Notes: generated by a model from the sequence alone, not told the origin. 64,000 nucleotides of DNA from Wandonia haliotis (GCF_039523435.1 NZ_BAAAFH010000007.1:248001-312000); one strand, 5' to 3'; shown: positions 43,329-52,678, numbered from the stretch's first letter. Program-made: numbers and translations.

Positions 43329-43880
43329 ATGCAAAAAATGAAGTATTTCTGTTACATTCTACTTTTATTACTCTTTGTAGCATGCACGAACAAAGAAGCC
43401 AGGACTATCCATAGTTCTGATGAAATCATTGAGACAAAAGATAGTACTATCCTGACACAGCAAACTCCAGACTATATTAGCGATACATTAATGAGGATTT
43501 TACTTGATTTTGAGCAAGAAGTAATCAACGATGAGGGTACTTTAGGTTCAAGATGGTTTATTGAAACAGGCTTTTCCACCAAAAATAATGACTCTACAGT
43601 AAAAATATATGCTTCTCTTAACCCGGGAATTAGTCTGGATTCAAACAATTATGTTCTAAGAGGAGGTTTTAAACTGACTGAAGCCTATGTTCTTATTTGG
43701 GATTATAAAATCAGTTCCGGATATGGTTTATATTTACCTGAAAATTTACCTCAAGTAACCGATAGTATACTTAAACATAATCCTTTCTACGAAGATGATT
43801 ATCATAATTCGTATGCAAGAAAATATAAACTAACAGATAATCGACTGATTGAGATAGAAAAAGAACAATGGTTTAAGTAA
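43329..43880 (+). CDS. Lipoprotein, immunity-like
   Basis: The ATG at 43329 gives MQKMKYFCYILLLLLFVAC with the lipobox Cys near 19; the ATG at 43338 is equally possible. The 183-residue protein has an acidic mature part. Its upstream sequence TTGAATAAAATAAATTGTAT matches that ahead of the gene at 41123, indicating a shared or copied 5' region. Confidence 0.5.
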   Translation: MQKMKYFCYILLLLLFVACTNKEARTIHSSDEIIETKDSTILTQQTPDYISDTLMRILLDFEQEVINDEGTLGSRWFIETGFSTKNNDSTVKIYASLNPGISLDSNNYVLRGGFKLTEAYVLIWDYKISSGYGLYLPENLPQVTDSILKHNPFYEDDYHNSYARKYKLTDNRLIEIEKEQWFK

Positions 43881-44043
43881 TGTTTGTAGTTCAGATGTAT
43901 TCCCAAAAATGATGTTAAGAAAAAACGGAATGAAGCACCCAAATGTTTGGTTAAAAAAAGACGAAGAAAACTATACTACCGTTTTTTTAGAAGTTTTATA
44001 GAGTAGATAAATTAATTGGTCGTATCTCAAAAGTATTATAATA

Positions 44044-44649
44044 ATGAATGAATCACTTCAAGAATTTATTGACCGGGAAAACGGTATTCTACATTTCCGC
44101 AGTGAAAAATGGTATAATGGTAATACTTATATGCCTCTTGAAATTTACAATATATCGATCCCTTATAAAGATTGGCACATTGAAATCCGATATGAATGGA
44201 AATTATCTGAATTTAATAAGGCTAGTGCCGTTAACTACTCTCAAAGTTTTCAGAATCGGTTTTCCTGCGAAATACAGGCAACAAGTAACACTCCGTTGAG
44301 TTTCGCTCCTCTATCTATTCAGCATCAGGATAGAATATTAGGATTATTTAAAAGAAACACACCCTTTAAAATCAAGTGTTCAGAACCAGAAATAAATACT
44401 CAGTTAATAAAATCAACGGAGTTACTACAATTAGGAAAATGTATTTCTGAAAGAGCTGATTTTTCTCCGGTTTTCTATGGAAGCAAAAAGGGAGCCTCAT
44501 ATACATTAAGTGCTCATTTTTTAGTTGTGAGCTCTCCGGTTGAAGCTTTAGAAGCTATTTTTCCGTTATTTCGTCTACTTATTGATCTCGTAGGAGAGAG
44601 GTCATTTGCGAATCATTCACTTACTGGCAATAAAAATATAAAAGAGTGA
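44044..44649 (+). CDS. Cytosolic protein of unknown function, immunity-like
   Basis: The 201 residues have no signal or membrane helix; they are mixed alpha/beta with aromatic-rich strands (WHIEIRYEWKLSEF). The upstream sequence GGTCGTATCTCAAAA also occurs before the leader at 35374. Its stop overlaps the GTG start of the next lipoprotein gene by 4 bases, so the two are probably translated together. Confidence 0.5.
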   Translation: MNESLQEFIDRENGILHFRSEKWYNGNTYMPLEIYNISIPYKDWHIEIRYEWKLSEFNKASAVNYSQSFQNRFSCEIQATSNTPLSFAPLSIQHQDRILGLFKRNTPFKIKCSEPEINTQLIKSTELLQLGKCISERADFSPVFYGSKKGASYTLSAHFLVVSSPVEALEAIFPLFRLLIDLVGERSFANHSLTGNKNIKE

Positions 44650-45230
44650 AAAAAAATACAATCTTATTTTTTCTTATTGTTTCTCTTTCTTCTTGTGAAA
44701 AGGATACGCAATATACAATAGGTGATACGATTCGTGAAACAAATGGAAAAATACACTCTGTTGTAAACATATCTAGTACGCACTATTTCATAGAAGTGAC
44801 AGGTCAACAAAAAGGAAACGTAGAATATCGATACTCAGTTGATAAGAACAAAGGGACACCTGATGGGGTATCTCTCATGTACGACAAACAAGGCTATCTC
44901 TTTTCGGTTATGAACTACCAAAGTGGAATCCTTTTTGGGTGGACATACTTATTTGATCAATCCGGAAAAATTACGTCAGCTACTTTTATTGTAAACCATC
45001 AACCCAAAGGATACTCCTTTCACTTTCTTCCTGATGGAAAGTTAAATTTTATCGAACGCTATCATCGGTCAGGTAACTCTGAAATAATTATTACTAAAAA
45101 AATTACATTAACTGATCAATCCATTGATAGTCTGTTTAAGGTCATTCATTTACCTACCTATTTATCTACATCGTTTGATAAAAATTTACTACAAAACGAA
45201 ACGAGTCACTTAACACTACCCTACAAGTAG
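44646..45230 (+). CDS. Lipoprotein with MORN-like repeats, immunity-like
   Basis: The GTG start overlaps the previous stop (GTGA). The 194 residues have a lipobox (LIVSLSSC, Cys near 17). The mature part has repeated turns such as YDKQGYLFSVMNYQSG, FDQSGKITSA and LPDGKLNFIERYH, which resemble the MORN/antitoxin YwqK-type beta repeats known from Bacteroidota. It should be periplasmic. Confidence 0.55.
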   Translation: MKKNTILFFLIVSLSSCEKDTQYTIGDTIRETNGKIHSVVNISSTHYFIEVTGQQKGNVEYRYSVDKNKGTPDGVSLMYDKQGYLFSVMNYQSGILFGWTYLFDQSGKITSATFIVNHQPKGYSFHFLPDGKLNFIERYHRSGNSEIIITKKITLTDQSIDSLFKVIHLPTYLSTSFDKNLLQNETSHLTLPYK

Positions 45231-45317
45231 AATCAGTTCATGTAATTCTACGACTTTTCCAACATGGAACAATTTATACACAAAAAGCAGATTCAAAAAC
45301 GCACTTATGAACCCGAT

Positions 45318-45632
45318 ATGAAACGACTTCTTTTTTTATTTTTCAAAATACTCGCTGGATTATTTTCTTCCTTCGTAATCTTTCTGACACTACTCGATCT
45401 GATCCATGTATTCACAGATAGTTATGGTTATTATTTTGGTGCTGAATTCTATCCGTGGTATTCAATACACACATCAAAAGAAATTTATGTTTTGTTCAGC
45501 GTATTTTCCCTTTTTCTTTTTGCAATTACACTCCTTTTTCTTCTAAAAAGAACACAAACAAGAAAGTGGGTTACTTATTTTATACTAGCTTTGTTAATAG
45601 CAGCATATCCAATAATAACAATCTATTTCTAA
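45318..45632 (+). CDS. Small integral membrane protein
   Basis: The ATG at 45318 (MKRLLFLFFKILAG) begins right at the first helix; a longer frame from 45264 adds 18 polar residues. The 104 residues have three helices (near 5-28, 48-68, 76-96). No family is recognised. It sits between immunity-like genes in the same direction. Confidence 0.5.
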   Translation: MKRLLFLFFKILAGLFSSFVIFLTLLDLIHVFTDSYGYYFGAEFYPWYSIHTSKEIYVLFSVFSLFLFAITLLFLLKRTQTRKWVTYFILALLIAAYPIITIYF

Positions 45633-45643
45633 CAAGTTCCTAA

Positions 45644-46003
45644 TTGACAAATCCCAATACTTTCGCGACAAGAGAAGAAATAAAAAAGCTTTTTTTATTA
45701 GAAGCTATTGAACACGGGAAGGCAATTGCTAATGGCGATCATAAACAAGCTAATAAGCTGAATAAAAGACTACAATCTATTTATGATAAGACCAGGAAAC
45801 AAAACTGGCAAAATATATTTGGAGAACTAATAAGTCATGATGATGAAAATGTAAGACTTTGGGCTGCTACGTTTTCTTTAAAGAGCACTCCTGATCTTGC
45901 AGAAAAGACGCTTCAAGAGTTGTCAGGATTAACTAGTATCACTGGATTAACAGCTCAAACAACTTTACGTCTCTGGAAAGAGGATAAATTAGATTTGTTG
46001 TAA
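45644..46003 (+). CDS. DUF2019-type HEAT-like immunity protein
   Basis: The 119-residue cytosolic protein begins at a TTG (no ATG is available). The block HDDENVRLWAATFSLKSTPD followed by LTAQTTLRLWKEDKL is the core of the DUF2019 family, a small helical repeat that often appears as immunity protein in RHS and similar loci. Its toxin is not present here. Confidence 0.65.
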   Translation: MTNPNTFATREEIKKLFLLEAIEHGKAIANGDHKQANKLNKRLQSIYDKTRKQNWQNIFGELISHDDENVRLWAATFSLKSTPDLAEKTLQELSGLTSITGLTAQTTLRLWKEDKLDLL

Positions 46004-46045
46004 AACCAAACAGAGTATTTCATCACGAATAACACAACATCAGCA

Positions 46046-46594
46046 ATGAATACGAATCATGAAAACAGAATAGAAATTCCTCTCAGTAGAAAAAAACTTA
46101 TTCTACTCATTTTAGGAGCGCTCATACTGGTAGTTGCAAGTATTTTTGGCACAATCACTCCCGAAACCTTCACCTCTCCACTCTTCCGAAATCCTGAAGT
46201 AATCCGAATTATAAGTAGTATCGGACTTGGTTTCTTTGGTATTTGTCTTGGTTTCATAGTCAAAAAATTCTTTGATAAAAATGTAGGATTAATTATTGAC
46301 AAATCCGGAATTACAGATCACTCCTCTGCAACAAGTGTAGGTCTTATTCCCTGGGAGGATATCAAAAGCTTTAAAACGATTCAAGTAGCGTCAACTAAAA
46401 TCCTGATTATTCAGGTTCGAACCCCAAAAAACTATATCAAATTTGCCAAAAACAGATTTATTAAACACGTAATGATTATGAATATGAAAAAATATAACTC
46501 TCCTCTATACATTATATCTAGCTCATTACAAATACGATTTGATGAATTGGAAAGTTTACTCCGAACTGAATTTGACAAATATAAATCGAAGTAA
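46046..46594 (+). CDS. STM3941-like membrane protein
   Basis: The 182 residues start with IPLSRKKLILLILGALILVV, then a second helix near 52-70, then a soluble part of PH-like beta pattern (GLIIDKSGITDHSSA, IPWEDIKSF). This is the layout of the STM3941 family, two-helix proteins found near immunity genes in several phyla. The soluble domain faces the cytosol. Its role is inferred from context. Confidence 0.6.
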   Translation: MNTNHENRIEIPLSRKKLILLILGALILVVASIFGTITPETFTSPLFRNPEVIRIISSIGLGFFGICLGFIVKKFFDKNVGLIIDKSGITDHSSATSVGLIPWEDIKSFKTIQVASTKILIIQVRTPKNYIKFAKNRFIKHVMIMNMKKYNSPLYIISSSLQIRFDELESLLRTEFDKYKSK

Positions 46595-46709
46595 ACCATG
46601 CCCCTATTATCACTTAATGCCCTTAGTTAAAACATTAAATACTAAAACAATTCAGTCGATTTACAGATTTCTTCCAGTGAAAACAATCAAAAAACGAAAT
46701 AGAGTAACC

Positions 46710-47120
46710 ATGAAAAACATATATTATCTCTGTCTGAGTTTAATCCTGATTAGTTGTGGAGGGCAACTAAACGAAAAAATCACAATTGACACTCCAACTA
46801 TAACTGAGATTAAGATTGTCAACAAAGTGAACTGTAGTCATGCACATTTAACAAAAAAAGAAGTTCTGATTGAAGATAAAGACGAAATCGAAAAGATAAT
46901 CAACCTAATGAAACATTCATCAGACATAAAAACACGTGTTAACACAAAAGTAAACGTTGGCTTTTTTGATATCATTCTCCTTGATTCAAACAATACCAAA
47001 TATTACTATACTATTTTGTACACGATATATAATGGTGTTATTTTAACAGATTTGAATGGCAGTGGTAATCACTTCAGAAATGACAGGTTGGAAATATTGA
47101 TTTATAAACTTTTTAGATAA
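46710..47120 (+). CDS. Lipoprotein, immunity-like
   Basis: The ATG at 46710 gives a clean lipoprotein signal (LSLILISCGG, Cys near 16) and 136 residues; the long upstream extension has no such sense. The mature domain is beta-rich with a conserved-looking HLTKKEVLIEDKDEIEKI helix. No family is recognised. Confidence 0.55.
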   Translation: MKNIYYLCLSLILISCGGQLNEKITIDTPTITEIKIVNKVNCSHAHLTKKEVLIEDKDEIEKIINLMKHSSDIKTRVNTKVNVGFFDIILLDSNNTKYYYTILYTIYNGVILTDLNGSGNHFRNDRLEILIYKLFR

Positions 47121-47198
47121 TCTAGATGAGTACGCAGATCATATTGTTAATTGTCATACGTCTCAATCTTGTATCTGTAATATCCAAAAACTCACAAA

Positions 47199-47696
47199 AT
47201 GACAATAGAATATTTACACCTTTTACAACAGTATTTAACCGGTCCGGGAATCCCGCCGATTGGAATGACAGAAACAGAAATTCTTGCGCTGCAAACCGAA
47301 TTCTGTGCCAACGGGAAGCCATTTCCTAAAACGCTTAAAGAGTTTTTATTCCTAACAGGAAAACAGTGCGCACATTTTGATTCCGGAGTAGGGAGTTCTC
47401 CAACTTATAATGCAGTTCAACAAAAACGGTTGACGATAATTGCCAACTTGCCATATTCCTTCAGCTACCCCAACATATGGTCTTTTGGTTATCAAACAGA
47501 TACTGAAAGTTTTTACTTTATTGATCTGAATGAGGACAGTGATGATCCGGATGTTTATTATACCTGGCTTTATGAAAAGCAAGGCAGAACCGGTATTCCC
47601 GGAGAATGTATTGAGAAAACACAGTATACATTTTCAGGTTTTATAGAAGCCAGTATCAATTATTACTTAGCGACAAACGATCGTTTCCCTCATTAA
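47199..47696 (+). CDS. SMI1/KNR4 (SUKH) family immunity protein
   Basis: The 165-residue cytosolic protein has the SUKH pattern: an N-terminal helix with a variable insert, PFPKTLKEFLFLTG, later a hydrophobic strand with FIDLNEDSDDPDVYYTW, and the C-terminal FSGFIEASINYYL. SUKH proteins neutralise nuclease and other cytosolic toxins in polymorphic-toxin loci. No toxin remains adjacent. Confidence 0.75.
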   Translation: MTIEYLHLLQQYLTGPGIPPIGMTETEILALQTEFCANGKPFPKTLKEFLFLTGKQCAHFDSGVGSSPTYNAVQQKRLTIIANLPYSFSYPNIWSFGYQTDTESFYFIDLNEDSDDPDVYYTWLYEKQGRTGIPGECIEKTQYTFSGFIEASINYYLATNDRFPH

Positions 47697-47718
47697 CTAA
47701 ACGTGCAACTCCCCTACC

Positions 47719-48018
47719 ATGAAGTACTTTAGATTAATTCTTGCGTTAATTCCAATCGGAATTGTGGTACTGGCAATTTCTGAAATTTTTTCATACATGG
47801 AAAGTCCAGGAAGCTATAAGCTAGGCTCAGATGCAATGGTAAGTAATGGAGGTTATAAATACAAAAGTCCTTTGACGTTCGTAACCTTTCAAGGATTACA
47901 AATCATGCTCTCTGTTTTAGCCATTTTCTTCTTATTGTATAAAACTAAGTCGGTAACATTACTCCTTCTCACACTACTTATCGTAGCTCTTCAATACCTA
48001 CTTCTTTTAGTGATTTAA
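47719..48018 (+). CDS. Small membrane protein
   Basis: The 99 residues have three hydrophobic segments (about 5-25, 53-72, 78-98) with a polar, Ser/Gly-rich loop between the first two. It follows the SUKH gene by 22 bases. No family is recognised; it may be another immunity protein. Confidence 0.5.
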   Translation: MKYFRLILALIPIGIVVLAISEIFSYMESPGSYKLGSDAMVSNGGYKYKSPLTFVTFQGLQIMLSVLAIFFLLYKTKSVTLLLLTLLIVALQYLLLLVI

Positions 48019-48140
48019 AAGAAACGGATGAAATATATTCCCACAATGAGAACAATAACAGATCACCGATAAATAAACATCTGATTTTAAGTTTTTAATA
48101 AGATAATCAGTAGATTTAGAACCGTATAAATAATACAAGC

Positions 48141-48743
48141 ATGGAGGATAATCTCAAACTTTATGTACTAGGAGCATTACTTGTTACCGATGAAGACGAA
48201 CCCAATGAAGTAGGGATTGAAATCGGAGAGTTTCCCTATGATGATTTTTATCAGGAAACAATCGGAAGAAGTATCGATCTGGAAGAAGAAGGATACGAAA
48301 CCATAAATGATGTAAAAGAGTACTTACTAAAATACCCTCTTCGTCCGGAGCAGATGGAATCCATTACTTATTTGGGAATTGATACCGAATGTTCCGCCTA
48401 CGAAACACTTGTTGCGCCCTATGAAGATTACTACCCCGGAGGACCTACAACTGTATTTTCACTGGAAGGCATTGAGCAATTGCCCCGATTGAGAAGTATC
48501 AATTTATCTTTACTGGATGGATTGTGCAATCTGGAGCCACTCACAAGACTCAACGAACTGGAAGAAATTACCGGAATCACGACACAGATAAAGGACTTTT
48601 CTCCGCTGTTACGCATAGAGACGCTGAAATCCTTTCTCGCTGCCGGGGTTATTAACTCTCCCGAACTACTTCGTTCCTTTAAAGAAATTATGGAACAATT
48701 ACGTCAAAAAGGCGTTCAGGTAGAGGATCTTGTGACCGACTAA
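48141..48743 (+). CDS. Cytosolic leucine-rich-repeat-like protein at the end of the array
   Basis: The 200 residues are acidic and lack a signal. The middle and C-terminal part has three or four leucine-rich repeats (LEGIEQLPRLRSINL, LCNLEPLTRLNELEEI, IKDFSPLLRIETLKSFL). Such proteins often end immunity arrays in Bacteroidota. The codon and GC style is nearer to the chromosome than that of the AT-rich genes before it. Function unknown. Confidence 0.55.
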   Translation: MEDNLKLYVLGALLVTDEDEPNEVGIEIGEFPYDDFYQETIGRSIDLEEEGYETINDVKEYLLKYPLRPEQMESITYLGIDTECSAYETLVAPYEDYYPGGPTTVFSLEGIEQLPRLRSINLSLLDGLCNLEPLTRLNELEEITGITTQIKDFSPLLRIETLKSFLAAGVINSPELLRSFKEIMEQLRQKGVQVEDLVTD

Positions 48744-48810
48744 ACCGATTTAACGTAGTCCGGTTTCAATCAGCAAAGTAGACATCATCACCAACTCCTG
48801 ATTTCAGATA

Positions 48811-49311
48811 TCAGGGGAAAAATTTATTCATCAGCATGTAATCAATACTCCCCGATTGCTGGTGACAATTGATACAGGACGCTCCTTTCTTTTCAGCACT
48901 GGACACGACTTTTTTATCCGCATCAATATATCCCCATACCCAACCATTTGCGTCTGCATTTTCATTTCCGGAAGCTTTATACAAAATTGCATAGCGCCCT
49001 AATGACTCGTCTTCATTGACCAGTTCTTTTACAACCAGTGATCCTTGCGGAAAGACCGCATTCGCAGCAATTTTCCCTTCACTATTCAGTTGAGTCGCTG
49101 CGACTGAATTGAAACGCGTTCGGAGAAAAGGATGCTCATGACCGGAACCGGAGCTCTTCGGCAACAAAGCATCTGAATTTTTATACCAGGTAAACCCGGA
49201 AGTCTGCTCTGCCATCTCAAATAACTCCGCGTCAATACCATTCAACGCTTTATCCTTTTTGCACGCTACCACCATTGTCAACACCATAAGAAAAAACACA
49301 AACCTCATCAT
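48811..49311 (-). CDS. Cytochrome P460-like haem lipoprotein
   Basis: The ATG at 49311 (MMRFVFFLMVL) is preferred to a TTG two codons earlier. The 166 residues have a lipobox (MVVACKK, Cys near 17) and one c-type haem site CINCH near the C-terminus. The central block (GSLVVKEL, YAILYK, WVWGYID) fits the cytochrome P460 fold, whose members oxidise hydroxylamine or bind NO. The substrate is not deducible. It marks the end of the accessory region, on the opposite strand. Confidence 0.75.
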   Translation of the reverse strand: MMRFVFFLMVLTMVVACKKDKALNGIDAELFEMAEQTSGFTWYKNSDALLPKSSGSGHEHPFLRTRFNSVAATQLNSEGKIAANAVFPQGSLVVKELVNEDESLGRYAILYKASGNENADANGWVWGYIDADKKVVSSAEKKGASCINCHQQSGSIDYMLMNKFFP

Positions 49312-49553
49312 AAGCAATTAGTTAGATAACACTATTTTACACTACTAAATATCCAAAAATACTCCCATACCTGAAAATTAATTTTGTTAAAAGAATTGTA
49401 CTCCTGTTAAACTCTTAAAGTTTATCTGCGCTATTTTCACGATGTAGTGATGCTACTGGTTTTTTACTACACAAAAAAACCTCAAAATATATTCCCCTGA
49501 ATAAACGAAAGCATAGCCTTATCTATCATCTCTATTTATCCATATAAAATTGC

Positions 49554-49561
49554 TATTTTTG
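49554..49561 (+). promoter_or_regulatory. -7 promoter element before the asnB-tagD-licD cluster
   Basis: TATTTTTG fits TAnnTTTG and lies 23 bases before the asnB start codon, giving a leader of about 15-17 bases. No clear -33 element is visible. Confidence 0.5.
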
Positions 49562-49584
49562 GAAGTTACTATATATACGAATCT

Positions 49585-51411
49585 ATGTGCGGCATAAACG
49601 GAATCATATCTCTTCATAACATTTCCAATATTAAAGACCGAATTGTAAAAATGAACCTGTCTATCGCTCACAGAGGACCGGATGCGGACAATCATCTTCT
49701 TATTGGCACCAACGTTGCCTTAGGTCATAGAAGATTATCAATTCTTGATTTGGACGAACGCTCCAATCAACCAATGAAAATACAATCAGGGAAATGGATC
49801 ATTGTTTTTAACGGTGAAATATTTAATTTTCAAACCATTAGAAAAGAACTTTCAGACATTCACAATTTCACCACGACATCAGATACTGAAGTTCTTCTTG
49901 CAGCAATTGAATTCAAAGGGATCGACTGGATTCTTAAAAAAGCCAACGGAATGTTTGCTTTTGTCGCATACAATATTGAAAACCAGGATTTCTATCTTGT
50001 ACGAGATCGTTTTGGCATTAAACCACTATTTTTCACTATTGTCAACAATACACTCATTTTTTCCTCTGAAATAAAAGGGATCTTACATTCCGGGTTACTT
50101 CAGCCAGAATTCAATCATGAAGCTATTGATGATTATCTTGCAAACAGATATGTGAGGGAGCCGGACACTTTCTTTAAGAAAATCCACCAGGTAAAATCTT
50201 CCACTTATCTTCATTTTAATAAAAATCTGGAGTGTAATGAAACGGAATACTGGCAACTACCCGACTTAAATCTTTCTGCTTCTAACAATAGCTCTGATCT
50301 CATCGAAGAAACTGATGAACAGATTCAGAAAGCTTTTAAACGTTGGTTTATTTCTGATGTTCCCGTTGGCGCCTATCTAAGTGGAGGAGTTGATTCCAGT
50401 CTGACCACAGCTATTTTATCAAAAACATCTGACCACCGAATAGATACTTATACCATAGGTTTTGAACAAAAAGAATTCAATGAATTTTCATATGCGAAAA
50501 AAGTCGCAGACATCTATGGTACTAATCACAAGGAAATTCTATTTGACCCATCAAGCTACTTTGGCAATTGGGAACGATTAATAGAGTTTAAGGATGCCCC
50601 TCTGGCTGTTCCTAATGAAGTACCTCTTGCACATATGTCTTCTGTTTTGAGTAGTGATATTACAGTAGTAATTTCAGGAGAAGGAGCTGATGAACTTTTT
50701 GGTGGATACGGTAAAATATTTCGTTCCGGTTTTGATTTTGAAAACCATAATAACGAGCAGCGTTTTTATGATTACTTTGTTCGGCAGTATGAATATGTTT
50801 CCAGACCTATACGAGACCTGTATTTATCTGTAAATACTACGGATAAAAGAGAGGAATTTGACAACCGGATAGCATCTGATTTTTCCTTACACAAGAATGA
50901 TGAAAATATTTTCCGGTTTTTCCATAAATATCATATCCAGGGACTTTTGCAGAGAGTAGATATGACAACTATGCAGACCGGAGTTGAAGCCCGTCCCCCC
51001 TTTCTGGATCATGAACTGATCGAATTTGTTTATTCCCGGATACCTTATGACCAGAAATTGCATTGGAACAGTGTTTCAGACGAGATTAAAGCTAAAAGTC
51101 TTTATGCTCAACAATATAGTGAAGTTCTGGATACTCCTAAATACATCTTAAAAAAAGTAGCGGAGAAGTATTTACCAAATGATATTATCTATCGAAAAAA
51201 AATGGGATTCCCAGTCCCTCTCTCACAATGGTTTCCTAATCTTGTCCAACAAGCGGATATACTAAAAAATTCTAGCTGGTTAAAGTCCGAGTTATTAACT
51301 AGCCTTATCGATGATCTGAAGCAAAACCCCAGATCAGGTCAATTACTTTGGATGTTCATTAATATCCAATTATTTCATGATAAATATTTTAATAAAAACT
51401 GGTTATGGTAA
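49585..51411 (+). CDS. asnB: Asparagine synthetase (glutamine-hydrolysing)
   Basis: The 608 residues have the class II glutaminase Cys at position 2 (MCGINGI), the AHRGPDA and GHRRLSILD segments, and the ATP-pyrophosphatase motif LSGGVDSS near residue 266. This family amidates aspartate with glutamine and ATP, but versions in surface-glycan clusters amidate sugar or other acids. Here it overlaps tagD by 7 bases and licD follows 4 bases later, so it probably modifies a surface polymer rather than supplying free asparagine. Confidence 0.85.
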   Translation: MCGINGIISLHNISNIKDRIVKMNLSIAHRGPDADNHLLIGTNVALGHRRLSILDLDERSNQPMKIQSGKWIIVFNGEIFNFQTIRKELSDIHNFTTTSDTEVLLAAIEFKGIDWILKKANGMFAFVAYNIENQDFYLVRDRFGIKPLFFTIVNNTLIFSSEIKGILHSGLLQPEFNHEAIDDYLANRYVREPDTFFKKIHQVKSSTYLHFNKNLECNETEYWQLPDLNLSASNNSSDLIEETDEQIQKAFKRWFISDVPVGAYLSGGVDSSLTTAILSKTSDHRIDTYTIGFEQKEFNEFSYAKKVADIYGTNHKEILFDPSSYFGNWERLIEFKDAPLAVPNEVPLAHMSSVLSSDITVVISGEGADELFGGYGKIFRSGFDFENHNNEQRFYDYFVRQYEYVSRPIRDLYLSVNTTDKREEFDNRIASDFSLHKNDENIFRFFHKYHIQGLLQRVDMTTMQTGVEARPPFLDHELIEFVYSRIPYDQKLHWNSVSDEIKAKSLYAQQYSEVLDTPKYILKKVAEKYLPNDIIYRKKMGFPVPLSQWFPNLVQQADILKNSSWLKSELLTSLIDDLKQNPRSGQLLWMFINIQLFHDKYFNKNWLW

Positions 51412-51824
51412 TAGGTTATACAACTGGCGTTTTTGATTTATTTCATATCGGCCATTTAAACATGTTGAAAAATGCGAAATCACTTTGTGACAAACTTATT
51501 GTTGGAGTGACCACAGACGAATTGGTCGCATACAAGAATAAACAAGCCGTGATTCCGTTTGAGGAAAGAATAGAGATCGTACGAAATATCAAATATGTCG
51601 ATGCTGCCATCGCTCAGGAGTCAATGGAAAAGTTTGAAATGTGGAAAAAGTTAAAATTTGACGTCATGTTTGTCGGCGATGACTGGTACGGAACTGAAAA
51701 ATGGCAGGAACTTGAAAAACAATTTAGTGAAGTAGGCGTCCGAGTTGTTTACTTCCCATATACAAAAGGAACTTCTTCAACTCTTATTAACACAACTTTG
51801 GATAAATTGAGGAATAATCAATAA
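51405..51824 (+). CDS. tagD: Glycerol-3-phosphate cytidylyltransferase-like protein
   Basis: The 139-residue protein has the nucleotidyltransferase signature GVFDLFHIGHLNML near residue 7 and the late TKGTSSTLI segment that corresponds to TagD's RTEGIST motif. It makes CDP-glycerol or a related CDP-alcohol from CTP. The length is that of TagD. The reading frame overlaps asnB, and a LicD gene follows, so the activated alcohol is probably used to decorate a glycan. The true alcohol is not proven. Confidence 0.85.
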   Translation: MVIGYTTGVFDLFHIGHLNMLKNAKSLCDKLIVGVTTDELVAYKNKQAVIPFEERIEIVRNIKYVDAAIAQESMEKFEMWKKLKFDVMFVGDDWYGTEKWQELEKQFSEVGVRVVYFPYTKGTSSTLINTTLDKLRNNQ

Positions 51825-51828
51825 AAGT

Positions 51829-52611
51829 ATGGAAGATTTATCCCATTACAACGCGGAAGGAACGACTTTAAGAAAAGCACAATTAAGAATGTTAGATATT
51901 TTGATGGTAGTTGATCAAATTTGTCAGAAACATAACATCACGTATTTCCTTGATGGAGGAAGTTGTCTGGGAGCCATCCGTCATAAGGGATTTATTCCAT
52001 GGGATGATGATCTGGACATAGCGGTTATGCGTAAAGACCTTTTAAAACTAAGAAAGATTCTTCCCAAGGAGTTACCTGAAAACCTTGTTTATCAAGACGA
52101 AACCACTGATAAGAATTTTTGCATGAAAATTGCAAAAGTCCGCGACAAAAACTCTCTGATAGAAGAAGAAGAATCCTTTAATCTACAGGAGAACGGAATA
52201 TTTCTGGATATTATTCCCGTTGAACCCATAGTTTCTTTCAGATTAAAGAAGTTTATTGATTTTTTTTATGGAAGAGCATTTCGCAGAATTAAAAATTATA
52301 ATGACAAAAAAATCGAATATCTAATCGCATTGATACTCTGGGGCCCTGCTAATTTACTGGTTTGGGGAGCTCGTTTATTGGCCAAGATTATTCGTCCTAA
52401 AAAACTTTGTCATGTATACGGTTGGAATGCTTACAACTTTGTTTGGATGAATGATGTATATCCTGTACAGCGTAGTATTTTTGAAAACAAAGAAGTCTGC
52501 CTACCTAAAAATCCTGACCGATTCCTGAATCGTTTGTTTGGTAATTATATGCAAATTCCACCTCAGGACAAAAGAATTATACATTCCACAAAAATTATTT
52601 TTTATGATTGA
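51829..52611 (+). CDS. LicD-family phosphotransferase
   Basis: The 260 residues carry the LicD nucleotidyltransferase core: LDGGSCLGAIRHKGFIPWDD followed by DLDI, where the Asp residues bind metal. LicD proteins transfer phosphocholine, phosphoglycerol or similar groups onto surface glycans. A hydrophobic stretch near residues 160-185 may associate with the membrane. It is the last gene of the asnB-tagD cluster, and the CDP-alcohol made by TagD is the obvious donor. Confidence 0.82.
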   Translation: MEDLSHYNAEGTTLRKAQLRMLDILMVVDQICQKHNITYFLDGGSCLGAIRHKGFIPWDDDLDIAVMRKDLLKLRKILPKELPENLVYQDETTDKNFCMKIAKVRDKNSLIEEEESFNLQENGIFLDIIPVEPIVSFRLKKFIDFFYGRAFRRIKNYNDKKIEYLIALILWGPANLLVWGARLLAKIIRPKKLCHVYGWNAYNFVWMNDVYPVQRSIFENKEVCLPKNPDRFLNRLFGNYMQIPPQDKRIIHSTKIIFYD

Positions 52612-52678
52612 ATCAGTTCCTCCTAATCAGAAGTCCTTCGCTTAAAACATATTCTCCCTCCATCCCAAAATTATTTCA

